Part shown: in pieces, positions 7,913 through 18,147 of the stretch | How positions within the stretch are numbered: the first letter of the stretch is position 1 | How the letters are laid out: every line of letters begins with the position of its first letter | Assembly (NCBI GenBank): GCA_049889655.1 | Contig: JBMHCY010000003.1 | Location: 1 to 64,000, forward strand | DNA from: UBA1172 sp049889655 | GTDB lineage: Bacteria; Pseudomonadota; Alphaproteobacteria; Puniceispirillales; UBA1172 | Direction of reading: 5' to 3' | DNA length: 64,000 nt | Program-made: the position numbers and the translations under genes | The notes under the pieces: model-generated | Seen by the model: the letters and a program-made list of their open reading frames with translations, nothing else | What the model was told of the DNA's origin: nothing | Databases searched by the model: none

Positions 7913-8086
7913 GCGCTTGCGCCTTTTCGTCGTCTCTCCCTCATTATATTGTAATTATTGTGGATGTTTCAACTCCAAGGTCATGCCACAGGATCAACCG
8001 GGGCAGAACCTGAGCGTCAGCTTGGTCTTGGAATTTTCACGATCTGCTGATATAGAACACTATTCTCTGATTTGGACGGACCCATC

Positions 8087-8752
8087 ATGCCTGAAGTCAT
8101 TATCAACGGTCCCGAAGGCCGCATTGAAGCCCGATTCATGCCTGCCGCGGACCCGACCGCCCCTCTTGCGCTTATTCTCCATCCGGAACCGAACCGTGGC
8201 GGCAACATGAACAACCGTGTCTCGCTGGCCATGTACAAGCATTTTCAGGAGCGCGGCTTTTCTGTATTGCGGTTCAATTTCCGCGGCGTCGGCCGGTCCA
8301 TGGGGACCTACAACAATGGTGAAGGTGAACTTTCCGATGCGGCAACGGCGCTCGACTGGATCGAGAACCAGTGCCCCAACGCCCGATCATGCTGGGTGGC
8401 CGGGTTTTCCTTCGGCTCCTGGATCGGGATGCAGCTGATGATGCGGCGGCCGGAAATCGTCGGCTTCATCGCGGTCACCCCACCGGCAACCGAAAAGGAT
8501 TTCTCGTTCCTCGCCCCCTGCCCTTCATCGGGGCTGGTTGTCCATGGCGAGGCTGACGGGGTTGTGCCCGCCGATGCGGTAACGCGGCTGGTTGACCGTA
8601 TCCAGACCCAGCGCGGGGTCAAGATCGACCTCCGGGTTGTGCCGGATGCCAACCATTTCTTCACCAGCCATCTGGATGCGCTGATCGGCGAGATGGGTGA
8701 TTACCTCGATGAGGCTGTCGGCGATATCAGCCAGCCTGTCGACCCTGTCTAG
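8087..8752 (+). CDS. Alpha/beta hydrolase of unknown substrate
   Basis: The 221-aa protein is a compact alpha/beta hydrolase similar to the COG2945 group. It has an early LHPEPNRGG region, NFRGVGRS, the nucleophile elbow GFSFGSW, an acid in GEADGVVP and a late His in PDANHFF. There is no signal peptide, so it is cytoplasmic. The start at 8087 is chosen because GGACGGA lies just upstream. It sits directly before tyrS (25 bp), a common arrangement in related genomes, but this does not reveal a substrate. Confidence 0.85.
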   Translation: MPEVIINGPEGRIEARFMPAADPTAPLALILHPEPNRGGNMNNRVSLAMYKHFQERGFSVLRFNFRGVGRSMGTYNNGEGELSDAATALDWIENQCPNARSCWVAGFSFGSWIGMQLMMRRPEIVGFIAVTPPATEKDFSFLAPCPSSGLVVHGEADGVVPADAVTRLVDRIQTQRGVKIDLRVVPDANHFFTSHLDALIGEMGDYLDEAVGDISQPVDPV

Positions 8753-8777
8753 ACCTGCCAGCGGAGCGTTTGAGCAG

Positions 8778-10016
8778 ATGGCCTATTCTTCATCCTTCAT
8801 CCAGACCGTCACCGATCGCGGCTATATGCATCAGGCAACAGGGCTCGAAGCCCTCGATGAGATCATGGCGGAACGCCTGATCCCGGCCTATATCGGCTTT
8901 GACTGCACTGCCGACAGCCTCCATGTCGGCTCGCTTGTCCAAATCATGATGCTTCGCCTGCTGCAGAAATCAGGCCATAAGCCGATTGTGCTTATGGGCG
9001 GCGGCACGACCAAGATCGGCGATCCTTCCGGCAAGGATACCCAGCGGCCCCTGCTTTCCGACCAGGATATCGAGAACAACAAAAACGGTATCCGCAGGAT
9101 ATTTGAAAAATTCCTGACTTTCGGCGATGGCCCGGCTGATGCTGTCATGGTCGACAATGCCGAATGGCTCGACCAGCTGGAATACATTCCCTTCCTGCGG
9201 AATTTCGGGATGCATTTCTCGGTCAACCGGATGCTTTCGATGGACAGCGTCAAACTGCGGCTCGAGCGTGAGCAGCCGCTGAGCTTCCTTGAATTCAACT
9301 ATGCCATCCTGCAGGCCTATGATTTCATGGAACTGCGCCGCCGTTACGGCTGTATGCTGCAGATGGGCGGCTCTGACCAGTGGGGAAATATCGTCACCGG
9401 GGTTGATCTGACCCGCCGGGTCGATAATCAGGAAGTCTTCGGCCTGACCTCACCGCTGATCACCACGGCCTCAGGGGCCAAGATGGGCAAATCGGCACAA
9501 GGGGCGATCTGGCTCAATACCGAGAAACTGCCGGTTTGGGATTTCTGGCAATACTGGCGCAATACTGAGGATGCCGATGTCGGCCGGTTCCTGCGGCTCT
9601 TCACCGAATTGCCGCTGGACGAGATCAACCGGCTGGAAAAGCTCGAAGGCAGCGCCATCAACGAAGCCAAGATTATCCTCGCCAATGAAGTCACCAGCCT
9701 TTGCCATTCGCCGGAAGCCGCGGCCGAGGCTGCGGCCACAGCTCAGAAAGCATTTGCCGAAGGGGCACTGGCCGAGGGCCTGCCGCAAGTTGAGATCGAC
9801 AGCCCCGACATGGGGATTATCGACGCCTTCCGGGCTGCTTTCGGGATGTCTGGCGGTGAAGCCAGGCGGCTGATGCGGGGCGGCGGGGCACGGCTCAACG
9901 ATGCTGTCATCAATGATGAAGATCAGCAGATCAGTGCTGCCGATTTTGATAAAGACGGCAAGGCCAAACTGTCAGCCGGCAAGAAACGCCACGTTATCCT
10001 GAAAAAGCCAGACTGA
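8778..10016 (+). CDS. tyrS: Tyrosyl-tRNA synthetase
   Basis: TyrS charges tRNA-Tyr. The 412-aa protein has the class I HIGH-like motif in DSLHVGSLVQ, the segment GGGTTKIGDPSGKD, the KMSKS counterpart as KMGKSAQGA, and a C-terminal S4 RNA-binding domain (SGGEARRLMRGGGARLND). The start at 8778 matches the usual TyrS N-terminus and gives the normal length; upstream in-frame codons would overlap the preceding hydrolase gene. It converges with the AsmA-like gene, with only 12 bp between stop codons and no clear terminator hairpin. Confidence 0.96.
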   Translation: MAYSSSFIQTVTDRGYMHQATGLEALDEIMAERLIPAYIGFDCTADSLHVGSLVQIMMLRLLQKSGHKPIVLMGGGTTKIGDPSGKDTQRPLLSDQDIENNKNGIRRIFEKFLTFGDGPADAVMVDNAEWLDQLEYIPFLRNFGMHFSVNRMLSMDSVKLRLEREQPLSFLEFNYAILQAYDFMELRRRYGCMLQMGGSDQWGNIVTGVDLTRRVDNQEVFGLTSPLITTASGAKMGKSAQGAIWLNTEKLPVWDFWQYWRNTEDADVGRFLRLFTELPLDEINRLEKLEGSAINEAKIILANEVTSLCHSPEAAAEAAATAQKAFAEGALAEGLPQVEIDSPDMGIIDAFRAAFGMSGGEARRLMRGGGARLNDAVINDEDQQISAADFDKDGKAKLSAGKKRHVILKKPD

Positions 10017-10028
10017 CCACCAGCCCGG

Positions 10029-13000
10029 CTATTGCGCGGCACTGGTGTTGTCGGCGGTCACGTTATCACCGATCAGTCTTTCGCGTTCACGCCTGATCCA
10101 GTCCGGGCTGAAGACATCACGGAAAAGCCCGGGGACGATGCTGGAAAGATTGACATTGTTCTCAGGCTCACTCACCGGCCCGGTAATTGAAAACTGGGTA
10201 ACAAAGATGCCTTCATTTTCAAGCCCGGTGACAATCTCGCTGATCAGCGGAACCTTGCCGATGAGTTTGGTGATGCCATAGACAGGCAGCAGCATGCCGC
10301 TGACTTCGAGCTCCTGTCTTTCCGTATCAATAACCCCGACGAGATCAACCGCCAGCGCCTCCCCCGAGGCCCGGGCCTGATGAATGATCTGGCGGCCGGG
10401 CATGACCTCAATGCGGGCATGGCCAAGATCAAAGAAAGTGCCATCACCTTCAATGAGGGAATAGAGACCGGCAAGGCTAAGCACCGACATCATTCGGACA
10501 GCACGGGGGGCTTCGATCACCCTGAAATCTTCCAGCTCAAAATCCGCATCAAAGACACCGGTATCATCTGAGCGGAAATGGACAACCATGTTGAGTTTGC
10601 CGCCGCGGATGGCATCAAGCACCTTGAGCGATTTGAGCACTTGTCCGGCATTGTTCGAGCGCAACACCATCAGGTTGCCGCCGTCATCGGCCGGGCTGAG
10701 CGTGATCGATGCTTCCGCCCCCCCGACAAGCCCGCGGCCTTCCAGCAGATCATTGCCGCCACCGAAAAGTGCCGTGAAGGCTGCTTCTGTCATGAATTCT
10801 TTGTTCTTAAGAAACAACCCGCCGAGAAAATCAGCCTTGCCCTGACCGTCTTTATCCGTGGTGAAGGAAACATTACCGGAAAGTGTCACCATCTGGTCGA
10901 GGATGATCCGGTCGGCGGTCAGGTCCACGGTCATCGCAAACCCTTCACCGGGGCTTTCCTCTCGCCGCAGCGGCGTGAGATCGATCAGCTCGGCACTGGC
11001 TGAGATGGTCAGCACATCATCGCCGCTGCGCTCGATCGTCACAAAGGAAATATCATTGCCCGGCCACGCCATTTCATCAAAGAAGGCCCCCAGAAAACGG
11101 CCTGTTTCATCAAAACTGATCTGCCCCCGAGCGCGCAGGACATCGCTGTCGAGATTGATATCGCCAATGGTTTCAATCTGGCCGTCACTGATCCGCAACA
11201 TGGCATCGAGCCGGGCCCGCTCACCGGGGAGTTTGACAACACCGAGGCGGCGGATATTGAGGCTGGTTTCATCCAGATCAAGGTTCACGTCAAGCTGCAG
11301 GTCCGGCGACGCTGCTTCGCGGCGAATCTTGACCGCCCCCCCGGCCTGGCCTCCCAGATCAAGCCCGGCCCGAGTGTTGATGAGATCGGTGAGGGCGTCG
11401 GAACGGCTGAGCGCCAGATCCATCTCGACCTGCTGGTCCGGATAACGATCAAGACTGACAAACCCCGGCACGCCGCTGAAACTGCCCCGGCCGCTGATGC
11501 TCAATTTGCGGTTGAGGTAGACGATATCCATCATGCCGCCACGGATATCTGTCTGGTAGGGCAGGTTATCGAGTGCCATGTCTTCGACCGAAGCGGTGGC
11601 ATTGATCGCAACCCCGCCACGGGTGCTCACCGTTTCGCCACTTTTCGGTATTATCCATTTGAGCCCCATGGTCAGGTCGATCTGGCCTTCGGCATTTGTC
11701 GGCTGCAGGCCGGCGGCATTGAGCACATCGAGGCGGGGATGATCAAGCAGGCGCATCGCCCCGCCAAAATCACCGGTGGCGATCAGCGCCAGATCAGCTT
11801 CAGGCCCGGCGGCGGTGGGGCGCATGATGAACCGGCTGCCGGCAAGATCGAGCCCTTCAACGGTGCCGCTGTCGATATCCGCCCGGAACGAGGTTCCCTG
11901 AAAATTGACGCGGGCCCAGGTGTTTTCCAGCGGCGGCATGGTCGTCAGATAGGTCAGTTCGGTATCGGCAATCTGAGCTTCACCTTCCAGATAAATGACC
12001 TTCATCGGTTCACTTTCGGGCAGATCAAACCCGCCCTTCAGCTTCAGCCCGTTGATGGTGCCGCCATCAATTCGGTTTTCCACCCATTGCCGTGTTCGCG
12101 CCCACAGCGACCGGGGCCAGAGCTCGGTCACCAGCTGGGTATCGACCTGCTCGGCCCTGACTTCCATATCGAACCGGTGGGGATGCCAGTCAGAGGTGAT
12201 ATCAACTTCGGCAAACATCGCCAGCTGGCCCAATGCCCGGGCATCAACCGCGGCCCGGGTCACCTGAATGGTGTTGCCGTCCAGCCGTGTTCTGACCTCA
12301 ACACCTTCGAGATCAATCTTGCGGGAAGACCCTTTGGGCAGCAGCAGCGCATCGGTGAGCAGGAAATTGGCAACCCCGTGATCAATACTGCCATCCTTGT
12401 CGATCGACATCTCAAACCGGGCGGAAAGCGAACCCACGAGGCGGTCGATCGGCCCGAAACCTGTTTCGAGACGCACCTGCCGCACATCACTGATCAGGTC
12501 CAGCGTTGAGACTTCGAACACCTTCTCCGCCCGGTTGATCACCCCCACGGTATCGATCCCGAAAGAGCTGACACGGCCACCATCAAGGCTTTCTTTGACG
12601 GTCTGGCGGAGCGCGCTTTCAGCGCTTTCCGGCCACAGTTCGATCACCCGGCCAAACGAGAAATTGCTGCCCTTGATATTGGCGATCAGGGTTGGCCGGG
12701 GCTGCATGAGATTGCGGACCTGACCGGCAATGGTCAGCCGTCCGTCGGGGCGGTCTGAGAAATTCCGCGTTGCCAGATCAAGGTTGCTGATGGTCAGCGT
12801 ATCGAGCACGACATCATGGGCAAAGATGATATTGGCACTGGCAAAATCAATATCACCGTATCCGGGCAGAGCTGTCTTGCCGTCAGTGCTGACAAGATCA
12901 CCGCTGATCTGTTGCAGACGGCGGTCGCGGACGCTCATCGCCAGCCTTCCCGTCACCAGCCCGAGGCTGCTGATCTCCGGCACATCGATACCAAGATAGG

Positions 13001-13715
13001 GGTAGATTTCCGTGGCATTGATCTCGGAAAGCGTGGCCGAGAAATTGAGATCAGTTCCGGCGGCGTTGCCGGTGAAATCGATCTCGAACGCCCCGCCCAC
13101 CGCATCACTGGCATTGATCTTGCCCTGAAACACATTGTTCTTCTTGCTGAGGGTGATGGCGATCGGTTCAATTTCGATCCAGTCAATCCGCGCCACGTCA
13201 GCCGGATCAGGGTTACGCATGATCCGCAATTTGGCATCATCGACAAACAGTGACCTGATCGCAGTGAGCGGGCCACCCGAGATGGCGTTGTCGTCATCAA
13301 CGAGCGAGGTCAGCAGCGCCATCGACGGCCCGGCGTGCCAGCCCTTGGAGCCCTGCTCGATCTCGATCTCGAGGCCGGACAGGCTCATCTCTGTGGGGGT
13401 CAGGTTGCCCAGCAGCAGGTTGACAAAACTGAACCGGAATTCGGACTGCGGCAGCACGATGATCGTATCAGAGGCATTGAGCCGGATATTGCTGGCTTTG
13501 AGCCGCACCGGCAGGGTCGAGACGCTGAATTCAAGTTCGGCTTTCTCGATACTGCCAAAAACACCTTCAGCACGCTGGCTCAGCTTGTTCTGGATGAACA
13601 TGGTCAGGCCGCCGGCCGCATCCACCTGACGCCAGATGCTAAAACCATAACCGCCGAGCGCAGCGGTGAGCAGCATGACCACGAAAACGGCCGCCATGAT
13701 CTTTCGGTTTTTCAT
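10029..13715 (-). CDS. Giant AsmA/YhdP-family envelope protein
   Basis: The roughly 1228-aa protein has one N-terminal membrane segment (MAAVFVVMLLTAALGGYGF) followed by a very long, beta-rich periplasmic part, and ends with an AsmA-like C-terminal region (from about 900 on) typical of the DUF3971/YhdP group. Such proteins are thought to form long grooved bridges that carry phospholipid from inner to outer membrane. ATG 13715 (MKNRK) is used because it places the membrane segment at the N-terminus; a TTG at 13760 is an alternative. The gene stands alone between tyrS and the divergent peroxiredoxin gene. Function is inferred from the family. Confidence 0.8.
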   Translation of the reverse strand: MKNRKIMAAVFVVMLLTAALGGYGFSIWRQVDAAGGLTMFIQNKLSQRAEGVFGSIEKAELEFSVSTLPVRLKASNIRLNASDTIIVLPQSEFRFSFVNLLLGNLTPTEMSLSGLEIEIEQGSKGWHAGPSMALLTSLVDDDNAISGGPLTAIRSLFVDDAKLRIMRNPDPADVARIDWIEIEPIAITLSKKNNVFQGKINASDAVGGAFEIDFTGNAAGTDLNFSATLSEINATEIYPYLGIDVPEISSLGLVTGRLAMSVRDRRLQQISGDLVSTDGKTALPGYGDIDFASANIIFAHDVVLDTLTISNLDLATRNFSDRPDGRLTIAGQVRNLMQPRPTLIANIKGSNFSFGRVIELWPESAESALRQTVKESLDGGRVSSFGIDTVGVINRAEKVFEVSTLDLISDVRQVRLETGFGPIDRLVGSLSARFEMSIDKDGSIDHGVANFLLTDALLLPKGSSRKIDLEGVEVRTRLDGNTIQVTRAAVDARALGQLAMFAEVDITSDWHPHRFDMEVRAEQVDTQLVTELWPRSLWARTRQWVENRIDGGTINGLKLKGGFDLPESEPMKVIYLEGEAQIADTELTYLTTMPPLENTWARVNFQGTSFRADIDSGTVEGLDLAGSRFIMRPTAAGPEADLALIATGDFGGAMRLLDHPRLDVLNAAGLQPTNAEGQIDLTMGLKWIIPKSGETVSTRGGVAINATASVEDMALDNLPYQTDIRGGMMDIVYLNRKLSISGRGSFSGVPGFVSLDRYPDQQVEMDLALSRSDALTDLINTRAGLDLGGQAGGAVKIRREAASPDLQLDVNLDLDETSLNIRRLGVVKLPGERARLDAMLRISDGQIETIGDINLDSDVLRARGQISFDETGRFLGAFFDEMAWPGNDISFVTIERSGDDVLTISASAELIDLTPLRREESPGEGFAMTVDLTADRIILDQMVTLSGNVSFTTDKDGQGKADFLGGLFLKNKEFMTEAAFTALFGGGNDLLEGRGLVGGAEASITLSPADDGGNLMVLRSNNAGQVLKSLKVLDAIRGGKLNMVVHFRSDDTGVFDADFELEDFRVIEAPRAVRMMSVLSLAGLYSLIEGDGTFFDLGHARIEVMPGRQIIHQARASGEALAVDLVGVIDTERQELEVSGMLLPVYGITKLIGKVPLISEIVTGLENEGIFVTQFSITGPVSEPENNVNLSSIVPGLFRDVFSPDWIRRERERLIGDNVTADNTSAAQ

Positions 13716-13895
13716 GACCAAGAAGCCAGCCCCCGTTGCCCGGTCGCCATCTGACGCCAATGCACTGCCACCCCTTTTTTCCTGCCGATCATGACCCTAT
13801 ATCTTTCCATGACATCACTCATAAAGATATAGCACAAATTCGGCAGCATCATGTCAGCAAAACATATCTGCCAAAGGACGCGAAAGGACGTAACC

Positions 13896-14351
13896 ATGCT
13901 CAGCGAAGGCGACAAGGCTCCCGATTTTTCCATCACTACCGACGACGGCACATTTGCGCTTGCCGATGCCACGGGCCCGGTGGTGGTGTTTTTCTTCCCC
14001 AAGGCTGATACGTCAGGCTGCACCAAGGAAGCGATCGCGTTTTCACAGCTGAAAGCCGCGTTCGATGACCTCGGCACGCGGGTGATCGGTATTTCCAAGG
14101 ACAAGGCCGCAAAACAGGCCAAATTCCGCGAAAAGCATGAACTGACCTGCGCCCTCGGTGCCGATGATGACAGCGATATCTGTGAGCAGTTTGGCGTCTG
14201 GGTTGAAAAATCCATGTATGGCCGGACCTATATGGGCATCCAGCGGGCGACCTTCCTGATCGGTGGTGACGGCACAATCCTGAAAGCCTGGCCTAAGGTC
14301 AAGGTGCCCGGCCATGCCGAAGAGGTGCTCGAGGCCGTCAAGGCAATCTAG
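13896..14351 (+). CDS. bcp: Peroxiredoxin, BCP/PrxQ type
   Basis: A 152-aa thiol peroxidase that reduces peroxides using thioredoxin. The active site reads FFFPKADTSGCTKEA with the peroxidatic Cys42. The resolving cysteine five residues later, found in E. coli Bcp, is replaced by Ile47, so the enzyme is either a 1-Cys type or uses the cysteines near 80-93 (ELTCALG, SDICEQF). The start at 13896 is supported by GAAAGGACG upstream and by the normal N-terminus. Its stop lies inside a CTAGCC...GGCTAG inverted repeat (14348-14370) shared with the stop of prfB on the other strand. Confidence 0.92.
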   Translation: MLSEGDKAPDFSITTDDGTFALADATGPVVVFFFPKADTSGCTKEAIAFSQLKAAFDDLGTRVIGISKDKAAKQAKFREKHELTCALGADDDSDICEQFGVWVEKSMYGRTYMGIQRATFLIGGDGTILKAWPKVKVPGHAEEVLEAVKAI

Positions 14352-14366
14352 CCTGGGGATCGGGGG

Positions 14367-15485
14367 CTAGGCCCCTTCCTGACGCTGGTTGCTGACCTTC
14401 ATGGCCAGCCCGGCTTCGATGAAATCATCGAGATCACCGTCGAGCACGCCCTGGGCGTTGCCCTTTTCCACCTGGGTGCGGAGATCCTTGACCATCTGGT
14501 AGGGATGCAGGACATAGGAGCGGATCTGGTTGCCCCAGCCGATCTCTGTCTTGCTTGCCGCTGAGGCGTTGGCCTCCGCCTCGCGCCGCTGCAATTCCAG
14601 CTCATAAAGCCGGGCCTTCAGCATATTGAAGGCGGTGGCCCTGTTGCGATGCTGTGACCGGTCATTCTGACACTGGACGACAATATTGGTCGGCAGGTGC
14701 GTGATGCGGATGGCACTGTCGGTCTTGTTGACGTGCTGGCCACCCGCCCCGGAGGCGCGATAGGTATCGATCCGCAGGTCCTTTTCCTCTATTTCGACCT
14801 CGATGGTGTCATCGACCACCGGGTAGACCCAGACCGAGGCAAAGCTGGTGTGACGCCGGGCCGATGAATCATAGGGCGAAATTCTGACGAGGCGGTGGAC
14901 ACCGCTCTCCGTCTTCAGCCAGCCATAGGCACTGTCCCCGTTGAACCGCATGGTGATGGATTTGAGCCCGGCCTCTTCGCCCGGGCTTTCTTCGATATAG
15001 TCAATCTTGTAGCCGCGGGATTCCCCCCAGCGGGCATACATACGCTGCAGCATGGCCGCCCAGTCCTGAGCTTCGGTACCGCCAGCCCCGGCATTGATCT
15101 CGATAAAGCAGTCATTGCCATCAGCCTCGCCGGAAAGCAGGCTTTCGATCTGGCGCTTGGAGGCAATCGCCTCAATCTCGGTGAGGCTGGCCTCGGCCTC
15201 GGCGACGATATCGGTGTCGTTTTCCTCTTCGCCGAGGGCGATCAGTTCAATCGCATCCTCAAGCGCTGTCTCGATTTCCCTGACCCCGCCGATGAGACGG
15301 TCGAGACGGTTCTTTTCCCGCATCACCTTCTGGGCCCGCTCCTGATCATCCCACAGCGACTGATCTTCGGCCTCAGTGTTAAGCTCATCAAGGCGCGCCA
15401 CGGCCTGATCCCAGCCGATATGCTGGCGCAGGAGAGTCAGGCTGGAACGGATCGAGGTGACTTTATGTTCGGTTTCGGCTTGCAT
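14367..15485 (-). CDS. prfB: Peptide chain release factor 2
   Basis: RF2 ends translation at UGA and UAA. The 372-aa protein carries the peptide-hydrolysis motif GGQ (248-250). The stop-codon-reading tripeptide is SPY (203-205) where E. coli has SPF. The gene is one continuous frame: where E. coli prfB has its in-frame UGA and programmed +1 frameshift (near codon 25), this one reads straight through (LRQHIGWDQ). It is the third gene of the amiC-mrcA-prfB run, 32 bp after mrcA. Confidence 0.96.
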   Translation of the reverse strand: MQAETEHKVTSIRSSLTLLRQHIGWDQAVARLDELNTEAEDQSLWDDQERAQKVMREKNRLDRLIGGVREIETALEDAIELIALGEEENDTDIVAEAEASLTEIEAIASKRQIESLLSGEADGNDCFIEINAGAGGTEAQDWAAMLQRMYARWGESRGYKIDYIEESPGEEAGLKSITMRFNGDSAYGWLKTESGVHRLVRISPYDSSARRHTSFASVWVYPVVDDTIEVEIEEKDLRIDTYRASGAGGQHVNKTDSAIRITHLPTNIVVQCQNDRSQHRNRATAFNMLKARLYELELQRREAEANASAASKTEIGWGNQIRSYVLHPYQMVKDLRTQVEKGNAQGVLDGDLDDFIEAGLAMKVSNQRQEGA

Positions 15486-15517
15486 GGCGGTCGGTGGTCA
15501 ATTCAGGAACAAGCCCG

Positions 15518-18076
15518 TTAATACAGCCCCGGGAGCGGTTCTGCAACTGTCGTCGTATCCTTGCCGGGCACATCAATCACCGCCGCACTGCTGCCGACAG
15601 CCAGCGGACGCTGCCCCGGCTTGAAGGCTTCGGTGATCACCTGCTTATCGCCGGGCCGGGCGCGCTGGCCGTTGAGCGCGTTGATGGTATAGAGATTGAC
15701 CCCTTCGGGACGGCGGAACGGAATCCGGGCCCTGTCCTGCATCGCATCAGCCATGAAATTGGCGAAGATCGGCACCGCAGCGGTAGACCCTGTCTCTCGC
15801 TTGCCAAGCGGTTTCGGTGTATCGAAGCCGACATAGACGCCGACCACCAGATCAGGGGTGAAGCCGATAAACCAGGCATTGGTGTTGTCGTTGGTCGTCC
15901 CCGTCTTGCCTGCCACAGCAAAATCGAGATTGCCGATCAGCCGTCCCGTGCCACGACTGATTACCCCCTCAAGCATCGAGACCATCTGATAGGCGGATGC
16001 CTTGTCGGTGACGCGGGGGCGCTGATCCGGCAGTTGCGGCGGTTCGGCCTGCCCGGCAGGAATGGCGGCAAAACTGCAGCCTCCGCAATCGCGGCGATCA
16101 TGGCGATAGACTGTCGCCCCGAAACGATCCTGGACCCGATCCACCAGAGCCGGGGTGATGAACGACCCGCCATTGACGATCATCCCATAAGCAGCGGTCA
16201 TCTGCATGAGCGTCGTCTCCCCCGCCCCCAGTGACATCGACAGCAGCGCCGGCATATCACCATCGATGCCGAAGCGGCGGGCATAATCCTGCACCTTCGG
16301 CATCCCGATGGCCATGGCGAGGCGTGCCGTCATCAGGTTGCGGGATTGCTCGATCCCCTGCCGCATGATGCTGGGGCCATAGAATTTGCGGGTGTAGTTG
16401 GCAGGTTTCCATTTCGGCATTCCCGGCCCCTGATCCACCACCAGCGGCGCATCGAGAATGCGTGTTGTCGGCGAAAACCCGTTATCGAGAGCCGCCAGAT
16501 AGACGAATGGCTTGAACGCGGAACCAGGCTGGCGTTCAGCCTGGGTGGCACGGTTGAACTCGCTCATGGCGGCGCTGTAGCCGCCTGTCATTGCCAGCAC
16601 CCGGCCGGTATGGGGATCAAGCGCCAGCAGCGCCCCCTGGACGAGCGGCACCTGCCCCAGGGCCCAGATATTCTGATCAAACTCAGGCGAGCCTTCGAGC
16701 CGGGCCACCCGGTCAGGCACATCAGCCGGCCGCTGAACCATAATGATATCGTTGCGCCTGAGTGCCTCGGTCAGCGCCGTCAGCGGCCGCGGCCGAACCC
16801 CGTTGCTGTTGCGCGGGGGATAGGCCCAGTCCGCCAGCACGAAGGGGATCACGCCCTTGACGAGATCAGGTTCATCCGGATCGCGGCCGGTCATCACCGT
16901 CACAAAAGCCTGCTTGGCGGTGACGCCGGTGACAAGCGCCGGGTAGCGGCCTTCATGCATGGTCGCCCCGAACCGGCCAAGGATCGTCCCAAGCGGTTCG
17001 TCCTGATTGTCGAGATGCGCCAGCGGGCCACGCCAGCCCTGACGTTTATCGAGGGCTTCAAGCCCCTGGATGATCGCCTTGTCTGCCCGTTGCTGCAGGA
17101 CAGGATCAATCGTTGTCCGCACTGAATAGCCGCCGGAATAAAAAGCCTCCGCGCCATAGCGTTCGGCCATCTGGCGGCGGACTTCCTCAACGAAATACGG
17201 GGCATTGGCGCCATCAACACCGGAAAGCGGCCTGATCTGGATCGGCTCCTGGCGAGCTGCAGCAGCCTCTTCGGCAGTGACAAAACCGTTTTCGACCATC
17301 TGCCCCAGCACCCAGTTGCGGCGGTTGATGGCGGCCTTGTATTTGCGGACCGGGTGATAGTTGTTGGGGGCTTTCGGCAAAGCGGCGAGATAGGCCATCT
17401 CAGCCAGCGTCAGATCAGCCAGCGCCTTGTCATAATAATTGAGCGCGGCAGCAGCCACACCGTAACTGCCGAAGCCGAGATAAATCTCGTTCATGTAGAG
17501 TTCGAGCAACTGGTCTTTCGAAAACGCCCGTTCCATGCGAATGGCCAGAATGGCTTCTTTGATCTTGCGTTCGATCGAAACTTCGTTGGTGAGCAGGAAG
17601 TTCTTCGCCACCTGCTGGGTGATGGTGGATGCCCCGATGGGACGGCGGCCGGAACCGAGATTGGCCAGATTGGTCATCACCGCCCGGGCAAGGGCTTTCG
17701 GATCAACCCCGAAATGATCATAGAACCCCTTGTCTTCCGCCGACAGGAACGCCTCAATCAGAGGCTTCGGCATCTCGGTAACCGGTACGAAAACCCGCTT
17801 TTCGGTGGCATATTCTGCAAGGAGCGCACCGTTGCCCGCGTGAATACGTGTCACCACCGGCGGCTCATAGCGCGCCAGCTGGGTGTATTGGGGCAGGTTG
17901 CGGCCGTATTCCCAGAAAACCCACATGATGCCGCCAATAGCCGTGAAAATTCCAAGCAGACACAGCGAGACAAAGCCGATCACAAACCGCAGCAGCCGGC
18001 TTTTGCGGCGCGGCGGCTTGGCAGGCTTTTCGGCACGGCGGGGCCGTTTTCTTTCACGTTTTTCAGCAACGAGCAC
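15518..18076 (-). CDS. mrcA: Penicillin-binding protein 1A (transglycosylase/transpeptidase)
   Basis: This bifunctional class A PBP polymerises and cross-links peptidoglycan. The roughly 852-aa protein has a basic cytoplasmic tail, one membrane segment (FVIGFVSLCLLGIFTAIGGIMW), a GT51 domain with EDKGFYDHFGVD and ITQQVAKNFLL, an OB-like insert, and a transpeptidase domain with SAFK (SxxK), SRN (SxN) and AGKTGTTND (KTG). No ATG start is available. GTG 18076 has AAAGGG ten bases upstream; TTG 18100 is an alternative adding eight residues. It follows amiC by about 70 bp and precedes prfB. Confidence 0.94.
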   Translation of the reverse strand: MLVAEKRERKRPRRAEKPAKPPRRKSRLLRFVIGFVSLCLLGIFTAIGGIMWVFWEYGRNLPQYTQLARYEPPVVTRIHAGNGALLAEYATEKRVFVPVTEMPKPLIEAFLSAEDKGFYDHFGVDPKALARAVMTNLANLGSGRRPIGASTITQQVAKNFLLTNEVSIERKIKEAILAIRMERAFSKDQLLELYMNEIYLGFGSYGVAAAALNYYDKALADLTLAEMAYLAALPKAPNNYHPVRKYKAAINRRNWVLGQMVENGFVTAEEAAAARQEPIQIRPLSGVDGANAPYFVEEVRRQMAERYGAEAFYSGGYSVRTTIDPVLQQRADKAIIQGLEALDKRQGWRGPLAHLDNQDEPLGTILGRFGATMHEGRYPALVTGVTAKQAFVTVMTGRDPDEPDLVKGVIPFVLADWAYPPRNSNGVRPRPLTALTEALRRNDIIMVQRPADVPDRVARLEGSPEFDQNIWALGQVPLVQGALLALDPHTGRVLAMTGGYSAAMSEFNRATQAERQPGSAFKPFVYLAALDNGFSPTTRILDAPLVVDQGPGMPKWKPANYTRKFYGPSIMRQGIEQSRNLMTARLAMAIGMPKVQDYARRFGIDGDMPALLSMSLGAGETTLMQMTAAYGMIVNGGSFITPALVDRVQDRFGATVYRHDRRDCGGCSFAAIPAGQAEPPQLPDQRPRVTDKASAYQMVSMLEGVISRGTGRLIGNLDFAVAGKTGTTNDNTNAWFIGFTPDLVVGVYVGFDTPKPLGKRETGSTAAVPIFANFMADAMQDRARIPFRRPEGVNLYTINALNGQRARPGDKQVITEAFKPGQRPLAVGSSAAVIDVPGKDTTTVAEPLPGLY

Positions 18077-18147
18077 GTTCAGCGGACCCTTTCCATGCAA
18101 TCATCTTATCATGATGACAGCCGATGATGGCAATTCTGTGAACCCGG

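Noticed and set aside
14348..14370. Intrinsic terminator between bcp and prfB
   Set aside because: The CTAGCC/GGCTAG inverted repeat is real but short, with a large loop and no T-tract on either strand; it also overlaps both stop codons.
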